DNA of 64,000 bases from Pseudocercospora fijiensis CIRAD86 (Eukaryota; Ascomycota; Dothideomycetes; Mycosphaerellales; Mycosphaerellaceae). The position numbers and the translations under genes were made by a program. Under the pieces are notes generated by a model. It saw nothing but the letters and a program-made list of their open reading frames with translations. It was not told the origin of the DNA and searched no databases. Within the stretch, counting starts at the first letter, position 1. Each line of letters starts with the position of its first letter. Below, in pieces: positions 46,796-59,262 of this stretch. The DNA is taken from assembly GCF_000340215.1 (NCBI RefSeq), contig NW_006921532.1, positions 6,352,550 through 6,416,549 on the forward strand, given 5' to 3'.

Positions 46796-49700
46796 ATAGG
46801 GGCGACGACGCCTTCTACTATTATCGAACGCGTATCGGCAAACCCGGAAGTAATTTAGTCGAAGGCGCCTCCGTTAGCTTAGCAAGGTTACGTATTCCGG
46901 AATTAGTAATATATAACTTTCCCTCTTCAGTTGTTACTATCCGGTATATCTATATAGGTCTGCCTAGATACCGGCTATACGCTTACTATTACGGAAAAAG
47001 ACTTCGTTTTAAGCTATTGCCCGGACGTAGAGGTACGTAAGCTACGCGAACCGATCGAAATCGGCGGTATTACCGGCGCGCATCGCTCCGGGAAATACGT
47101 CGTATTAGATATATTTGTCCTAGTAGCGAAGACGGACAGTATAGTCTCCCTAGTACAAATAACTCGTAAGGTTTACCTAGTTCCTAAACTAAAGGCAAAA
47201 ATCCTAGTTAGTATAGATACGATTACTCTAGAGGGAATAAAGATCGATGTTCCCGTATAGACGGTTACCGTAGCTAGTTAGGACAACGCCCGCTTTAAAG
47301 TAGCTATTAAGCGCAAGAAAGGGAAGTCGGTTTAGCGCCTTATAAGGCTAGCGAAGGACGTAACATTAGCGCCGCGTACGGTCGCCCTCGTGCTAGTTAA
47401 GTATAGCGGTAACCTCCCTAAGGGCCGGGATTTTATTCTTAACGCCGGTTTCTTAGTCTAGCTAACTAGTAATATATAGGGATTGTCGTTACAAGCTCCG
47501 CTGTTAGTAACGGCGTATAATTAGGTCGTAGACGCTAATTTTTCTTATATATACATTCGTAACGATACGACGACTCTAGTAACGATTCGAGCTAGATAGC
47601 TGCTCGGTTCGTTAAGTAATAGGACTATTGCTAGGGCCTACTATATCGACGTAGCCGACTACGGACTAGCAGGATTGAGTCCTAACGCTTTTACGGCTAC
47701 GCGGGATATGCTAAATGCATAGCGGGAATACTAGTACGCGTTAGGCGTAACGATCTACGGTAACGATAACTAGGTAGACTAAATCGCTATAGCGGTCGAG
47801 CGGTACCTGGAGCTTTTTATAGATCGCTAAACGGTAGTCGATATTCCCGAGTACGATTACATACCTATCCTAACTGTACTAAATTACCTAGATCTGTTGC
47901 CGCCCCCCTATATAATTAACCTAGGCAAGAGGGATCGTAAAGTAGTAAATAAGATATATAACGACCTATACCGCTAGGGGAAGATGCAGTATACAACCGA
48001 GCCTACGCCCTTCGGCTTTCTAGTGTTTGTCGTATAGAAGCGCGTTGCTAACGGTAAAGGTAGTATAATTAATAAGCCGCGGGCGGTAGTCGATATACGC
48101 GCCTTAAATAAGGTAACGATCCCCGATAGCTACTAGATACCGCTCTAGGCGGATCTCTTTATATAGTTAGTAGGGTGCTAGTATATTAGTACTATAGACT
48201 GTCTAACCTTCTTCTACTAATAGGGCGTAAAGCCGGAGGATCGTTACAAATTAACGATTAATACTTATCGTAGCTAGGAATAGTATAAGGTCGCTATTAT
48301 AGGATATTCGAATAGTATCTAATTCGTATAGCGGAAGCTAGATTAGATCCTTCGCGACTGTCGTAGCTTTGCGCAGGCGTATATCGACGATATCGTAGTG
48401 TTTTCGTAGACGTTGCCTAAGTATCTCGATTATCTAGAAGCGGTTTTCTAGAGATTAGACGCCGTAAGGATTAGCATTAGTCCGAAGAAGACTTTCTTAG
48501 GCTTCCCCTCTGCGACCCTTTTAGGTTAGCACGTTAGCGGCCTCGGTCTAGCTACGAGTAAGAAGAAAATCGCAGCGATTACCTTACTTTAGTTCCTAGA
48601 AAACGTATAGAAGCTAGAGCATTATCTCGGTCTAACTAATTGGTTACGGCAATACATCCTATACTACGCGCAGATAGCGGCGCCTCTATAGGCGGAGAAA
48701 ACACGCTTATTAAAAGAGGCGCTAGTTACCGGCAATAGTCGTCGCTAGTACGTCGCCGTTACGACGCTAGGTAAGGACGATTAGTACCGCGACGAGCTAG
48801 TAAAAGCGTTTCGCTTATTATAATCGATGTTCTACGAGCCCTCCTTCCTATACTATTTCGACCCTAACCGTCGCTTATACGCTAATATAGATTCCTCTAA
48901 AGAGTTTGGCTATAGCGTAGTACTCTACTATGTCGATAGGGACCTAGACCCTATTCTGTCTAAGGGAAAGGCGTAGTTGTTTCCTTACTACAAGGTTTAG
49001 CCTATTCTATTCTTAAGCCGAGGCCTAACTTAGGCGGAGATACAATATTAGCCGATAGAGCTCGAATACTCGGGAATCGTATAGATAGTAAAGAAGGTAG
49101 GCTATTTAATATATACTTTATTAAGGCCGACGACTATCTTTATAGACTACTATACCGCGGTCGGTCTTACTAACTCGGTATCGATAACTACGACTACCGA
49201 TATAGGCAAGCAGAACCTAAAATTAGTAAGGGCATCGATATTCCTTTCCTAATATCGAGTTAATATAGTTTACCGTCTAGGGCGGATACCTAGTTCTAGA
49301 CGCCCTTAGTCGACTTCTAAGGGACACAGAGTCGCCTAAGTTAACGCCGGACGAGGAGAACTTAGACCCGCTCTCTTACTATACCGACGTTACGCCCTCT
49401 TCAGCCGATCTAGAGGAAGTAGCCTACTTCTATACGATATTAGTAGAGCTAGATCCGGATTTCCGACGTCGGTTAAACCGAGCGTACGATAACGACGAAC
49501 ATTAGTCTAGGGTTTTGCGACTAGTTCGATAAGCGTAGGCGCGGAATGCTTTAGAGCGTCTCTATTTAGAAGGAGCTAATATGCCTTCGGTAACGAAAAC
49601 GCTAGTTCGGTATAAGGGTAGCAAAAATCCGGACCTATTCGTAGGTAATAAGTTTAATAGTCCGCTAGGTATTCGATTCTTCGAGAGGGACGGCCTCTTA

Positions 49701-50879
49701 TATTTCCGTAACTAATCTTTAGGGCGCGAGCGACTCTATATCCCTTAGGCCTTAATAGGCGAGATCTTCGAGTAGGCTTACGACGACTGTTGCTACTAAG
49801 GCTTTTAGCGCGTCTTCGACCGCATTTAAGCTTCCTTCTTTATATATCGACTCGCTCGCTACCTTCGCCTCTATTTAGATTATTGTTACTAGTATCTCCT
49901 TTTGCGTACCCTCCGATACGCTCCTTACGGCGAACTTTATCCGATCTAGAATACGGAGGGCCTATACTATACTATAACGATAGATCTCGTAACCGCCTTA
50001 CCGGTTATAACTAATAGTTTTAATATACTATATACGATTACTTACAAGACGTCTAAGCGGGTAGTAGTCGTCCTAGGTAAAGAGGACTAGAAGGCCTACG
50101 ACTAAGGCATCGCTCTAATCGATAGGCTTTGCTTAATAGATATAAGTTTGCCGGCAGTGCTTATCGCTAATCGTAATCCTCGCTAGCTAAGCGACTTCTT
50201 TAAGGGCGTTTTCTCGCGCCTACGTACGAAGCTAGCTACGTCTACGGCCTACTACCCTTAAACCGATAGTTAATCCGAGCGAACTAACTAAACGGTCGAG
50301 ACGGCGATTCGTTACTAGTTAGCGGATTATTCTAGCGAGGATTAGACGACGTTTATCCTATAGCTATAGGCTACGCTTAACAACTCCCGCAATGCGACTA
50401 CCGGTTAGTCGCCGAACGAGGTTGCTACGGGCGTAAGGACGAATCTCGACTCGCTCGATATACTATACGACTATCTATATAATAGGGCGGTAGCGCGTAG
50501 CCGTATCTAGAAGGAAGTCTAGGACGCGATTACTTAGGCGAACGTAAAAATAAAAGAACGGTATAATAGTAAGCATAAGCCCCTATTCCTTAAGCTAGGT
50601 AACTATATTATACTTCGCCTATACCGTAGTTACGAAGTGCTAGGTTAGTCGTACAAGTTTAGCTACCGTTTTAAAGGGCCTTTTACGGTTCTCGAGAAGG
50701 TCGGACGACTAGCCTACTATCTCGAGTTACCGCTATTAATGCGTATCTATCCGGTAATATCGGTTTCGTAGTTAGAAAAAGCTCCTAAAGACCTAGATCC
50801 TTTTAAGAGAACTATTAATTACGAGCCCCCGCCTATCGTAGCTAAGGATAGTCTAGGTTCTAGCGACGAGGGCGATTCT

Positions 50880-51050
50880 TACGAAATCGAGCGCTTTCTT
50901 AGGCGACGGACCGTCGTCCGAAGAGGCTAGCCCGTTCTCTAATACCTAGTAAAGTAGAAAGGGTATAGGAGCGCCTATAATATATAGTATAATATCGACG
51001 ACTTAATAGGCGCGGACGATCTACGCAAAATCTACGATAATATATACCCT
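50880..51050 (+). other. Chromodomain at the integrase C-terminus of family B
   Basis: Reads YEIERFLRRRTVVRRG, then YLVKWKGYRSAYN (the Trp of LVKW is now TAG), then YNIDDL. These are the aromatic cage and core residues of a chromodomain. In chromoviruses it directs integration to heterochromatin. Confidence 0.9.
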
Positions 51051-51161
51051 CTAAAGGAGGCACCGCTATCCCGTACCCTCCGTAGGGTAGTAAAGCGGAC
51101 GAGAGCTCGCTAGCCTTTTTTAGAGGTTGCTAGCTCCGCTAATAAAGGCGAGGCCAGGTAA

Positions 51162-54100
51162 TCCCTCGCGGTTCGTCGCAAATCGATATAACTCCGTAGC
51201 GCGACTCCTCTTTTAGAGTCGTAATCCGCCTAGGTATACCCTTATATCGTTATTATAACTACGTTACTTAGGCAACCGTTATACGTAGACGCGGGCTATT
51301 CCTTATTTAGTATCGATCTTTCCGGTATCCTACGATAAGAGAGCTTTCTATTAATTACCGACGACGAATAGAAACAGACCTTGAGCGCGAGAACCGCGTC
51401 CGCCGTAGGGATCGTAAAGTAGTAGCTTTTTAGCAAAAATTTCTATAGTACCGATCGCGATATAAGCGCCTAAACGTTATATTATTCGAGTCGGATTTAT
51501 AACGCGCGTCTCGCCTATACCGTAAGGCCGATACGTTCGACCTCCTCTAAGGAGCGATAGCTAAGGAATATCGTAGAAGCGAGGATCGAGACCCTTAGGA
51601 TACCGCAATAGGGAATAGTAAGATTAACGCTCCTCGCGGGGAACCGCTACTATTAGACAGTCTAGGATCGGCCGGATAGTCCTTATTTGTTACCGGCTTA
51701 ACGCCTACGCCTAAGCTAGAGAGTAAGGTAAGTAATAGGGATATAGTATTAGATACTACGGTCGAGAATTATATAGCCGCGCCTAAGCTAGAGGACCTAA
51801 CGGACAAGGCGGATATAGTATTAGATACTACGGTCGAGAGTCGTACGGCCGCGCCGGAGCTAGAGAATATAACAGACAAGGAAGATACGGTATTAGACGA
51901 AACGATCGAGATTCCTACGATCGCGGCTAGGCCTAAGGATATAACGAGTAGAGAGGAGGCAGCTATAGACCCTTCGATCGAGGTTCCTACGCTCGCGGAT
52001 AAGCTTAAGAATATAACGAACGGAAAGGATACAGCGCCCGGCGCTACAGTCGAGATACGTACGGCTACGCCTAAGATAGAGAATATAGAGAACTCGATAA
52101 AGGATTCGGTAGGCAAAGGAGATACGATAGCGGATTAGATCGGCGAGTATCGTAGAGAGATAGATAACGCCGCGCTCGACCTATAACAACCGCGGCTAGA
52201 GGAAAACAGTACTAGCCTAACGCAGAGGCTAGAAGGCTTTATAATTCTCGCTATAGTAGAAGGCAACATCCGATAGATCTTTCGTAGGGCGCTATAGCTT
52301 ATTTCTACCGACGGTAGCTTAAGTACTAGCAAGGTTTAGACGGTATTAAGCTATGCCGCCGAGGATAGGTATATACGGCCTTTCCTAATATTTACCGAGA
52401 ACGGATCCGATATAGAGCTATACTACGCATTAACGGACGCCGGCCGACAACTATTATAACGATACGCACCGTTGTTCCTAGGTCGTAGTCGCATTAACGA
52501 GACGCTAATAGTAAGCTTAGTACCGTTGCCCCTAGCGGATAAGGTAGACGAGTCCGATTAGGAATCGCTCGATATAATAGCTCGGCCGTAATCGTAAGGA
52601 ACGCCGGGTAGTAAGTTTAGTATAGCGTAGCGTTAGACTATCGCTAACCTATCGATAGTACTTCCGAATCTAGACTATCCGCTCTCCGATATTAGACGGT
52701 TTTTATTTCTAAAATATTACGTACCGGCGGTTATCGCGGCGGTTAATCTAGACTACGTTTTCGATAGGAAGTCGTTTATATAGGCGGTTATAGCGCTTAC
52801 TACGAAGAAGAAGTAGTTAACGGAATTAGCGAAGGTATTACTAGGCGAGGGCCGATAGATAGGTCGAGCACTCTATAAGGCTATAGCCGACTATTTTATT
52901 AATAACAGCGACCCTCCGCCGCACTATTTAGGTAAATAGAAGTTTGTTTAGAAGGGCAAAGCGTTAGAGGTTAGGATTCCGGAGGCCGAGAAGCTATAGG
53001 ACGCCGTACCTAGCTTCTTTGCCCTCTACTATAACGCCGCGGCCTACGCGTCTAGTAGCCCGGTTAACGGTATAGAAAGCGGCCCGACTAATCCCGTTAG
53101 CGCGTAGCCTCTTTACACGCCTTCGGCTTTAGAATCGGCACTACCCTTAATAATATCCGCAAACCGACTAACTTCGCTAAAATTACTATCTTTACTAGCG
53201 TATATCCTTCCTAATTTACCGCTATTATAGGTACTAGCCTCCCTAACGTAGGCGCCGAGTAACGGCTCGCTATAAGCGCCTATACTAGCTCCCCCTAAGC
53301 TACTTACTACTCCGATCGAGTCGGTATGCGAAGAATACCTAGACCCTTCCTCTAAAGAACTTGAGTTCGAGCGACGGCGGCTCCGAGGGTAGCGCGCGCG
53401 ACAGACTTTGATTAACAAGCGTCTTCTTCGTACTAACGAGATACCCGAACAAGCGGCAATCCGGTAGTACGTAGAATACAAGGGCTGTAATAAGAAAGTC
53501 GATATACTAATCGCCGCTAATCCTATAGGGCGTAATAAGGCTAAAGATATACGCTTTATCTAGGCCGCGAAACTCGTATATAACGTATACGCCGAGGACG
53601 TAGACGGTCGACTACCTAACCTCTTTCGCCTACGCCTACGTAAGCGACTCGTCGAACACTATCTAGTAAGGCTTTAGTATTACCTATACTATCTATACCT
53701 TACCGCGGGCGATCGGCGCTTCTAGATTCTACGCGAATTGTATTAGTATATAGGCAAGCTAGTTACTAATTTTAAAAACCTACTCTTTACGTAACTGTAC
53801 TTCTTCCGAATCCTAAACGACGATTACGCCTATAAATACTCTATCTTTAGAACCGACCTCTACTCGGACGGCTACGATACGTAGTAGGAGATTTACGCGA
53901 TACGCTTTAGCGAGTACGTAGCGCTTATAACTGCGGGCGAATTAAAGGAGCTTCCTAACCTAGCTAACCTCGATACGAATTTTCTACTAACTATTACTTT
54001 CTACTACGCGAAGTTATAGTACCGACTCCTAGCAAACATTACCCGCTTACGCGAGAACTTCCTTAGCTTAAGTACCTATACCGGCGACCTACGATTCTAG

Positions 54101-56164
54101 CTAGTACCGTCTCTAATCTGCAATAGAGCCGTCGGTCTTATAGTACGCGCTATCTTACACTTCCTATAGACAGTCGACCTCGTATAAGAGTAGTTCTACC
54201 GCTTCGTCTCGAAAGAATATCGGGATAGTATTATAGTAGGCGGTTACCTAGTCCTATATAAGCGTAGCGAGAACGGTAAGGATATATCCTACCGCGACTA
54301 CGGTAAGGAATACTAGAAGACAGGCAAGCGACCTATTAGCGAATATGTCGGAGCGACGAAGTATTATAAGATCGACCTAACTACCTACGGCGAAGTCCAA
54401 TTCTTATAGATAGTAGCTACTAGACGACTCTCGATAGTGCGCCTACCTCTACTAGACTCCTAGCTTAAGGACTATACTGTTTAGCTACTACTAATCGGTA
54501 TAGAGCTTAGTACCTAGTCGGCTATATAGCTCTATAAGTAGTACGAGTCCTCCCTTAACTCTAGTAGCCTACCCTACCTATACCGTCGTAACCTAGGTCG
54601 CCTAGCTATTACCTAGGACGTCGTCGCTTATACCTAGCGGTATATTACAGTCCGTAACGCCTATATCCTTCGCGGCGAGGGCTATACATCCGCCCTCTAT
54701 ACTAATAAGGCGCTTGCGGACACGAAGGCTACTAATGCGTCGCGTACGGAATAGTACGCTTAGCTTATAGGTAGCGGTCGCTACTAGAACAGTACCTATG
54801 CCGCTAATAAGGGTAAAGGTATGCCTCTACTGCTCCTTAACTATTAATGCCCGGTAGACTTTAGCCTAGTCTACTAGCTAACTTAGATCGATCCGGTATA
54901 CGCCTTATCTACCTTTATCGCCTATATCTAGACGCTTAAGGACGGCGCTATCCCTAATAGATTAGAGCCCGCGCTAACGCTATAGTTCTACGATTTGCCG
55001 AAGAAGGCCTCTACTAATCCGGTCTTCGATCCTTTAGGCGTCTAGGAGCGTATTATATAGGGTAATACTATTTTTAAGTACGATAAGATAGTAACGAATA
55101 AGAATTACTAGTAGTACAATATCGACTATACGTAGGATCCTATAGGTGCATTCCTAGTGCCGTTAGCCGACTACTCGCTAGACGAGACCGACCTTACTAA
55201 CGCGTACCTTTTCGGTAAAATTATCCCTCCGGAGCTCGCGACTCGGGCTAAGCCGCAACCTTAGGCCGTTACCCCGCTAACTAAGGCGATCTAGCTAAAT
55301 TCCTCGCGCGTATTACTATCGACTAAGTTAAACACTCGCTAGAAGCTAACCGCTAGCCCGTTCTTAGCGCCTCGCCTACCGTCGAAGATGCCGCTACCGT
55401 CTAACCTATTCTCTACGCCTACGAAGGCTCTAGCTACGGCTTAGCTACTACCGCCTAATAATACGGTTACGTAGCTGTAGTACAAGCTTCTATCGCTTCC
55501 GATACGCTTGCTACCTCTGCCCGCCCTATAGGAAAACACTATAGGCGCGTACGGATAGTACTAATATAATACGACGGCAATTAGTATATATACGCTTAAC
55601 TTATAAGCGCTCTACTATATGCGCTAGTCCGAGTTAGCAGCAACCGAGGTGCACTAGCTTTAGTAGATGCTAGCTAAGGCACAGATCCGCGAAGTAACTA
55701 AGCGCTAGATAGCCTAGTAGTATCGTCTTTCCGCTACGGTCTTAAAGGAGTCCCTTACGCTATCGCTAACCTATCTCTACTACGATTTCTTACGCGTCGC
55801 GCCGCAATAGGCAATCCCTATACTATACCTAATTAACGAGGACGCTTTTAAGCTGCTCGGCGGCGTATAAGGCAATACTACTAAAGATAAGATCGCGAAG
55901 CTTAATACATAGATAGCCGACTACTTTAAGCTATACGGTGCTATACGCGATGCCGATACGCTACTATTACTAGGTACCGACTTCCCTAACATCCCTATTA
56001 ATTAGTTAGACCGCGCTGCTACTATAGCGGACGCAGTTAATACCTCGCTATCCGATAATAAGACTATAAAGACCGTCGCGCCTTAGCCGCAGCTAAAGGC
56101 GGTTTAGACTATACCGACTAGCTTACGCGACGCACTTCGTAACCGTCGCAATAAGCAAGTATAA
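51162..56164 (+). pseudogene. Family B extra ORF (ORF2), about 1,670 codons, unknown function, RIP-damaged
   Basis: A single plus-strand frame runs to TAA 56162, with stops only at TAG and TAA. It begins shortly after pol ends, in another frame. The N-terminal part is basic (RRRIETDLERENRVRRRDRK, about 51360). Then come about five degenerate 27-residue repeats (51752-52130; unit like DTTVESRTAAPELENITDKE). The middle has YRSRNR-like basic and hydrophobic stretches. From 53460 there is a long, probably globular domain (YVEYKGCNKKVDILIAANPI, YRDYGKEYWKTGKRPISEYV; Trp now TAG). The C-terminus is Pro/Thr-rich, then helical (DADTLLLLGTDFPNIP). I recognise no family. It is unrelated by eye to the extra ORF of family A. 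Confidence 0.72.
51752..52130 (+). repeat. Coding 81-bp tandem repeats in family-B ORF2
   Basis: About five imperfect copies of an 81-bp unit keyed by (G/A)C(T/G)-GTCGAG and AAGCTAGAG-like blocks. They encode 27-residue repeats. The minus-strand open frame over the same bases (51769-52116) is a shadow. Confidence 0.8.
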
Positions 56165-56344
56165 AACCGACGCAGTTATTACTAGAGATATACGATTCTG
56201 CACCTAGTATTACTATTCTAGTATACTGTTTAGGCTTAGCCTTTATGCGACGCTATTACGCTCTTTTGCCTTAAACCTTCCTACGGTGCGGCCTGCTAAG
56301 GACCTTTGTTTTAGGACACTATAGATAGTGCCGACCCTTTTTGT

Positions 56345-56355
56345 AGAGGGGGAGG
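56345..56355 (+). other. Polypurine tract of family B
   Basis: AGAGGGGGAGG, one base before the 3' LTR. Confidence 0.85.
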
Positions 56356-56356
56356 C

Positions 56357-56544
56357 TATTACGATATAACACTATTGTATATACGATAGTAGGCAGCGGT
56401 TACTATCGACCGCTACGGTCGCTATTGCTACTAATAGTAGGACTATTATATAGATAGCTTACCTCGCGGCACCTTAGAGAATGCATTAACTTTTGCACCG
56501 TATAACCGTTACGATACCTTCGTACTATAACCGTATGCCTAGTA
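56357..56544 (+). repeat. 3' LTR of family B
   Basis: 188 bp, starting TATTACG and ending CCTAGTA, paired with 43353-43540. Confidence 0.95.
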
Positions 56545-56549
56545 GAGAG
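56545..56549 (+). repeat. Target-site duplication of family B, right (GAGAG)
   Basis: Partner of 43348-43352. Confidence 0.9.
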
Positions 56550-57000
56550 AGCGGCATATCGGGTTGCGTCGTATTAAGGACTAAAAGCATAAGATAACGG
56601 AACAAATAAACGCGCTCGAAACCGGCATTTTCGATTAGGCGGCGTACTGCTATAACTACTAGCACGTTAAGGCCTTTAGAAGGGTTAGTAGCGACTCCGG
56701 AGTCCTTTTAGGAAGCGTTAGTATCTATAGCTTCTAGAGACGAAGATTTCGATTTCCTAGCCCCTACTATAAGGGTTCGATTTTGTAATAGTAGTAGGCT
56801 AATGTCCTACGGAGCCTAGATGTCCGTCTATAATAGAGCGGCGTCCCTAGCCTAAGGCTTATCTTCTACGGAGTCGACGACTATGCCTATTCCGTCTCTA
56901 TACGAAGGCGACATAATCTTTACCGCGACCTAGACTACGGTTAGCTAGACTGATTAAGCGCTATAACCCTAAGAGTCCGTACCTAATATAGGCGAGGGTA
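56550..57000 (-). pseudogene. Presumed 5' part of the gene split by family B
   Basis: Excising family B and one GAGAG copy joins this stretch to the minus-strand fragment ending at 43347. Read on the minus strand it gives short coherent runs (for example IEIFVSRSYRY) but no clear domain. It is assigned mainly by position. Confidence 0.35.
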
Positions 57001-57311
57001 GATGTTCTTAGAGTAGAGATATTAGCTGCGATATAGTCGGTAAGTAGGGAAACAAAATAAGCAAATAAATTAAGAGGGAGTAAGGTAGGAGTAGCCTTAT
57101 AAGAGGATTAGCTAGCCCGATAGAATAGTTCGTAACGTCTGCGACAGCGCGAGTACCGTTTGTAGAGACGGTTACTAAAGCGTAGCGCCGGGAACTATCC
57201 CTGCCTCCGTTATCCTTTTTCGATTAGTTATATAGCCTATTCGAATAGTATCGAGAGTAGATAAGTACGAGGAAGGTCGAGATAATAAAACATTGTAACT
57301 CGTAGATTCTA

Positions 57312-57548
57312 TAAGGTACCGTATAGGTAGGTACTGCTCTAAGGGTAGCCGAGCGAAGCGAGATCTAAGTAGAAGAACCGTTAGGATTGCGGGCCCGCCT
57401 ACTGTTCTAGGCTAATACTTGTTTTTCATTTCTTCTAATTAGATGCCTTTCTTAGTTAGTAGTAGCTGTCCTTAGACTAAATTACGGGCACGGCTATACA
57501 ACTGCGACTTCCAACTTCTAACTAATCCCCTACTTAGCTCGTAAATAG
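57312..57548 (+). repeat. Direct repeat, right copy
   Basis: Partner of 41364-41665. It shares GTACCGTATAGGTAGGTACT, GTAGCCGAGCGAAGCGAGA and CTACTTAGCTCGTAAAT in the same order. The middle has diverged. It could be an LTR of an older, shorter element or a duplicated gene-flanking sequence. Confidence 0.65.
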
Positions 57549-58281
57549 ACAATTCGCTCGGATAATTGCAATAAGTTTAATAAGATAGAAAGTAACTATA
57601 GTAGCGTAGGACGCTTGCGACGAAAGCTATACGAAAGCTATATAAAACACTTCTAATAGCTTCTACTATCTCTACTTATACCTCTAGCGGAAGGCACGAG
57701 AGCTAGCTTACTAGCTGCCTCCGTAGTTAATATAGGTAAAGTAGAAGTACTCTAAAAGAACTAAGTAGTATTTAATAAGATTAAGAACTTAGATATATAT
57801 AGATCTAGGTAAAAAATATTATTACTCTATATTAGAATACTCGAGAATATACGAGGCTAGTTAGATTTATAAGTAAGAGAAGGAAAAGGAAGCTAGAAGA
57901 TTATTTACTTACGGCTTAGTAATAGCTTATAATTCTTAGCGCTAGTGTATATAAGTAGCTAGTAAGTCCTTTATTTAAATAGTGAGTAATCCTATAGGTT
58001 TACCGCTTATCTATAATAGTTATAAGCCCGGAACGCAAGTAAAGAAACGAGAAAGTTCGAGGAATTACCCGATTAGGCAGTCCGCTTACGTAAGCTTAAA
58101 CCTTATCCGACGTTACTCTATAAATCGAAAAAAGCGACTAACTTCGAACGATAATAAGATAACTATTATTGCTCTACTATAGACGCCCTTCTATAAGTAA
58201 GAAGAACCGATTAATACAAATTAAATAATCTAAGAATATTAACGATACGACTAGTATAAGTCGAGAAATCTAACGATAAAG
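57549..58281. other. AT-rich sequence upstream of Copia gag
   Basis: No gene recognised. Includes 57790-57860, poor in C and G, which might be leader or LTR of the Copia fragment; no matching second LTR was found in the window. Confidence 0.4.
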
Positions 58282-59262
58282 ATGTCTACTACCGAAGCGA
58301 CTATCGGTACGGTAAAGGGAATTCCGTAGCTTACTACCGGGAACTATACTATCTAGATCGATCTAATTTAAGATTATTTATCTAGATAAGGCCTACAGAA
58401 GTATAGGAACGGTATACCGGAATCTATAGGCTAAGGTCCGGCTAAGGTAAGAGAGACTAAAGAAGAAAACGCAAAAGCGGTTACGTTTATTAAGTCTACG
58501 GCCGGGGATTAGCGTATATACCTCCTAGGACTACGTACAACTAAGGAGGTAATCGATAAGATAAAGGAAGTTAGCGAGGTATCGATAAAGGAATAGATTT
58601 CGACGCTACTCTCCCGTTTCTATTCCTTTTAAAGTTAAAGCTTTTAAGGATATCGATACTACGGCTTTAGCTCTTACGCAAATCTAATCCGAGATTAAGG
58701 TCGCGGACGAAGACGAAGCTCCTTTAGAGGCCTCTAAGAAGGTAGTCCTTATATCGTCTTTAGGAAAAGAGTATTCGTCTACTATATTCGCCTTAAAGGC
58801 GGCCGGTTTATCTACTCTTTCCTACAAGGAACTAGTTTAACGACTACGGGACGTTAAATATACTATTACTAATTCTAAAAGCGATAAAGGAGTAGCTCGA
58901 TATACTAAGGAAGCGGCGAAAGATAAGGCCGGTAACGGAAAGAAGGGCAATACGTATAATACGCCTAATAAAGCTTAAGAAAAGACGTATTACTATTGCT
59001 AAAAGGTCGGGTACTTTGAACGGGACTATAGGAAGTATAAAAAGGACTAAAAGAACGGAAAAATCTAAGAAAATAAGGAGAAGGAATCTAAGATCGCGGC
59101 TTAGATAGCTATCGTTTCTACGACTCGACTATCTAATAAAGAGGATTAGATCCTAGACTCCGGATATACTAGACACATATCTAATAATAAGAACTATTTT
59201 ACGGACTATAAGGAAATAACCGGAAAAGTTACTCTAGCGAACGGTAAAATAATAAAGAGATA
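58282..59262 (+). mobile_element. Copia-type retrotransposon remnant: gag and start of protease
   Basis: ATG 58282 opens a Copia-type gag with LTTGNYTI (the usual 'L.G.NY..W') and YLSRQGL-like sequence (Gln now TAA). A one-base slip near 58628 in a T-run changes frame. The new frame has EASKKVVLISSLGKEYSSTI, then a CCHC knuckle at 58990-59031. In the knuckle the second Cys remains (tgc), while the first and third Cys and the His are Tyr. The protease then shows ILDSGYTRHISNN at about 59150, where Copia proteases have DSGC(S/T)RH. Similarity stops near 59262, before integrase and RT, so the element is truncated or a later insertion removed the rest. Confidence 0.85.

Larger units (their letters stand above)
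43950..51161 (+). pseudogene. Family B gag-pol polyprotein with C2H2 finger and chromodomain, RIP-damaged
   Basis: One frame runs from about 43950 to 49288 and, after a 2-base loss, resumes one phase over to TAA 51159. Gag (to about 46900) has PPSN repeats at 45062-45110, an Arg/Ser-rich linker and the gag-core-like segment VRLNLSLCFRGVALS (about 45650). It also has a C2H2 zinc finger at 46730-46795. The protease active site CLDTGYTLTI is at about 46961. RT keeps its active site AYIDDIVVFS at 48377. RNase H has NIDSSKEFGYSVVLY (48884). The RNase H tail ends in DALSRLL at about 49300. Integrase includes RTNQTVETAIRYW (about 50280). The chromodomain is at 50880-51050. The start codon is unclear. 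Confidence 0.92.
43353..56544 (+). mobile_element. Complete family-B chromodomain Gypsy-type retrotransposon (13,192 bp)
   Basis: 188-bp LTRs with eleven or so differences, all transitions, flank a gag-pro-pol ORF with a C-terminal chromodomain and a second long ORF. A 5-bp target duplication and a polypurine tract complete the structure. The chromodomain places it with the chromoviruses, whose integrase tail binds modified histones and steers insertion into heterochromatin. This agrees with its nested position in a repeat-rich block. All frames are RIP-damaged, and pol also has a small deletion near 49288. Confidence 0.95.

Noticed and set aside
49790..50014. 74-codon plus-strand open frame
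   Set aside because: Out-of-phase shadow of the family-B integrase, whose true frame shows the conserved motifs.
51769..52116. 115-codon minus-strand open frame
   Set aside because: It is the antisense shadow of the repeat region of family-B ORF2. Its low-complexity Ser/Val/Ala composition follows from the repeats.
52135..52332. 65-codon minus-strand open frame
   Set aside because: Antisense shadow of family-B ORF2.
53113..53481. 122-codon minus-strand open frame
   Set aside because: It lies antisense to the continuous plus-strand frame of family-B ORF2 and shows no domain.
57982..58182. 66-codon frame upstream of the Copia gag
   Set aside because: Starts with GTG, has no recognisable motif and lies in AT-rich leader-like sequence.
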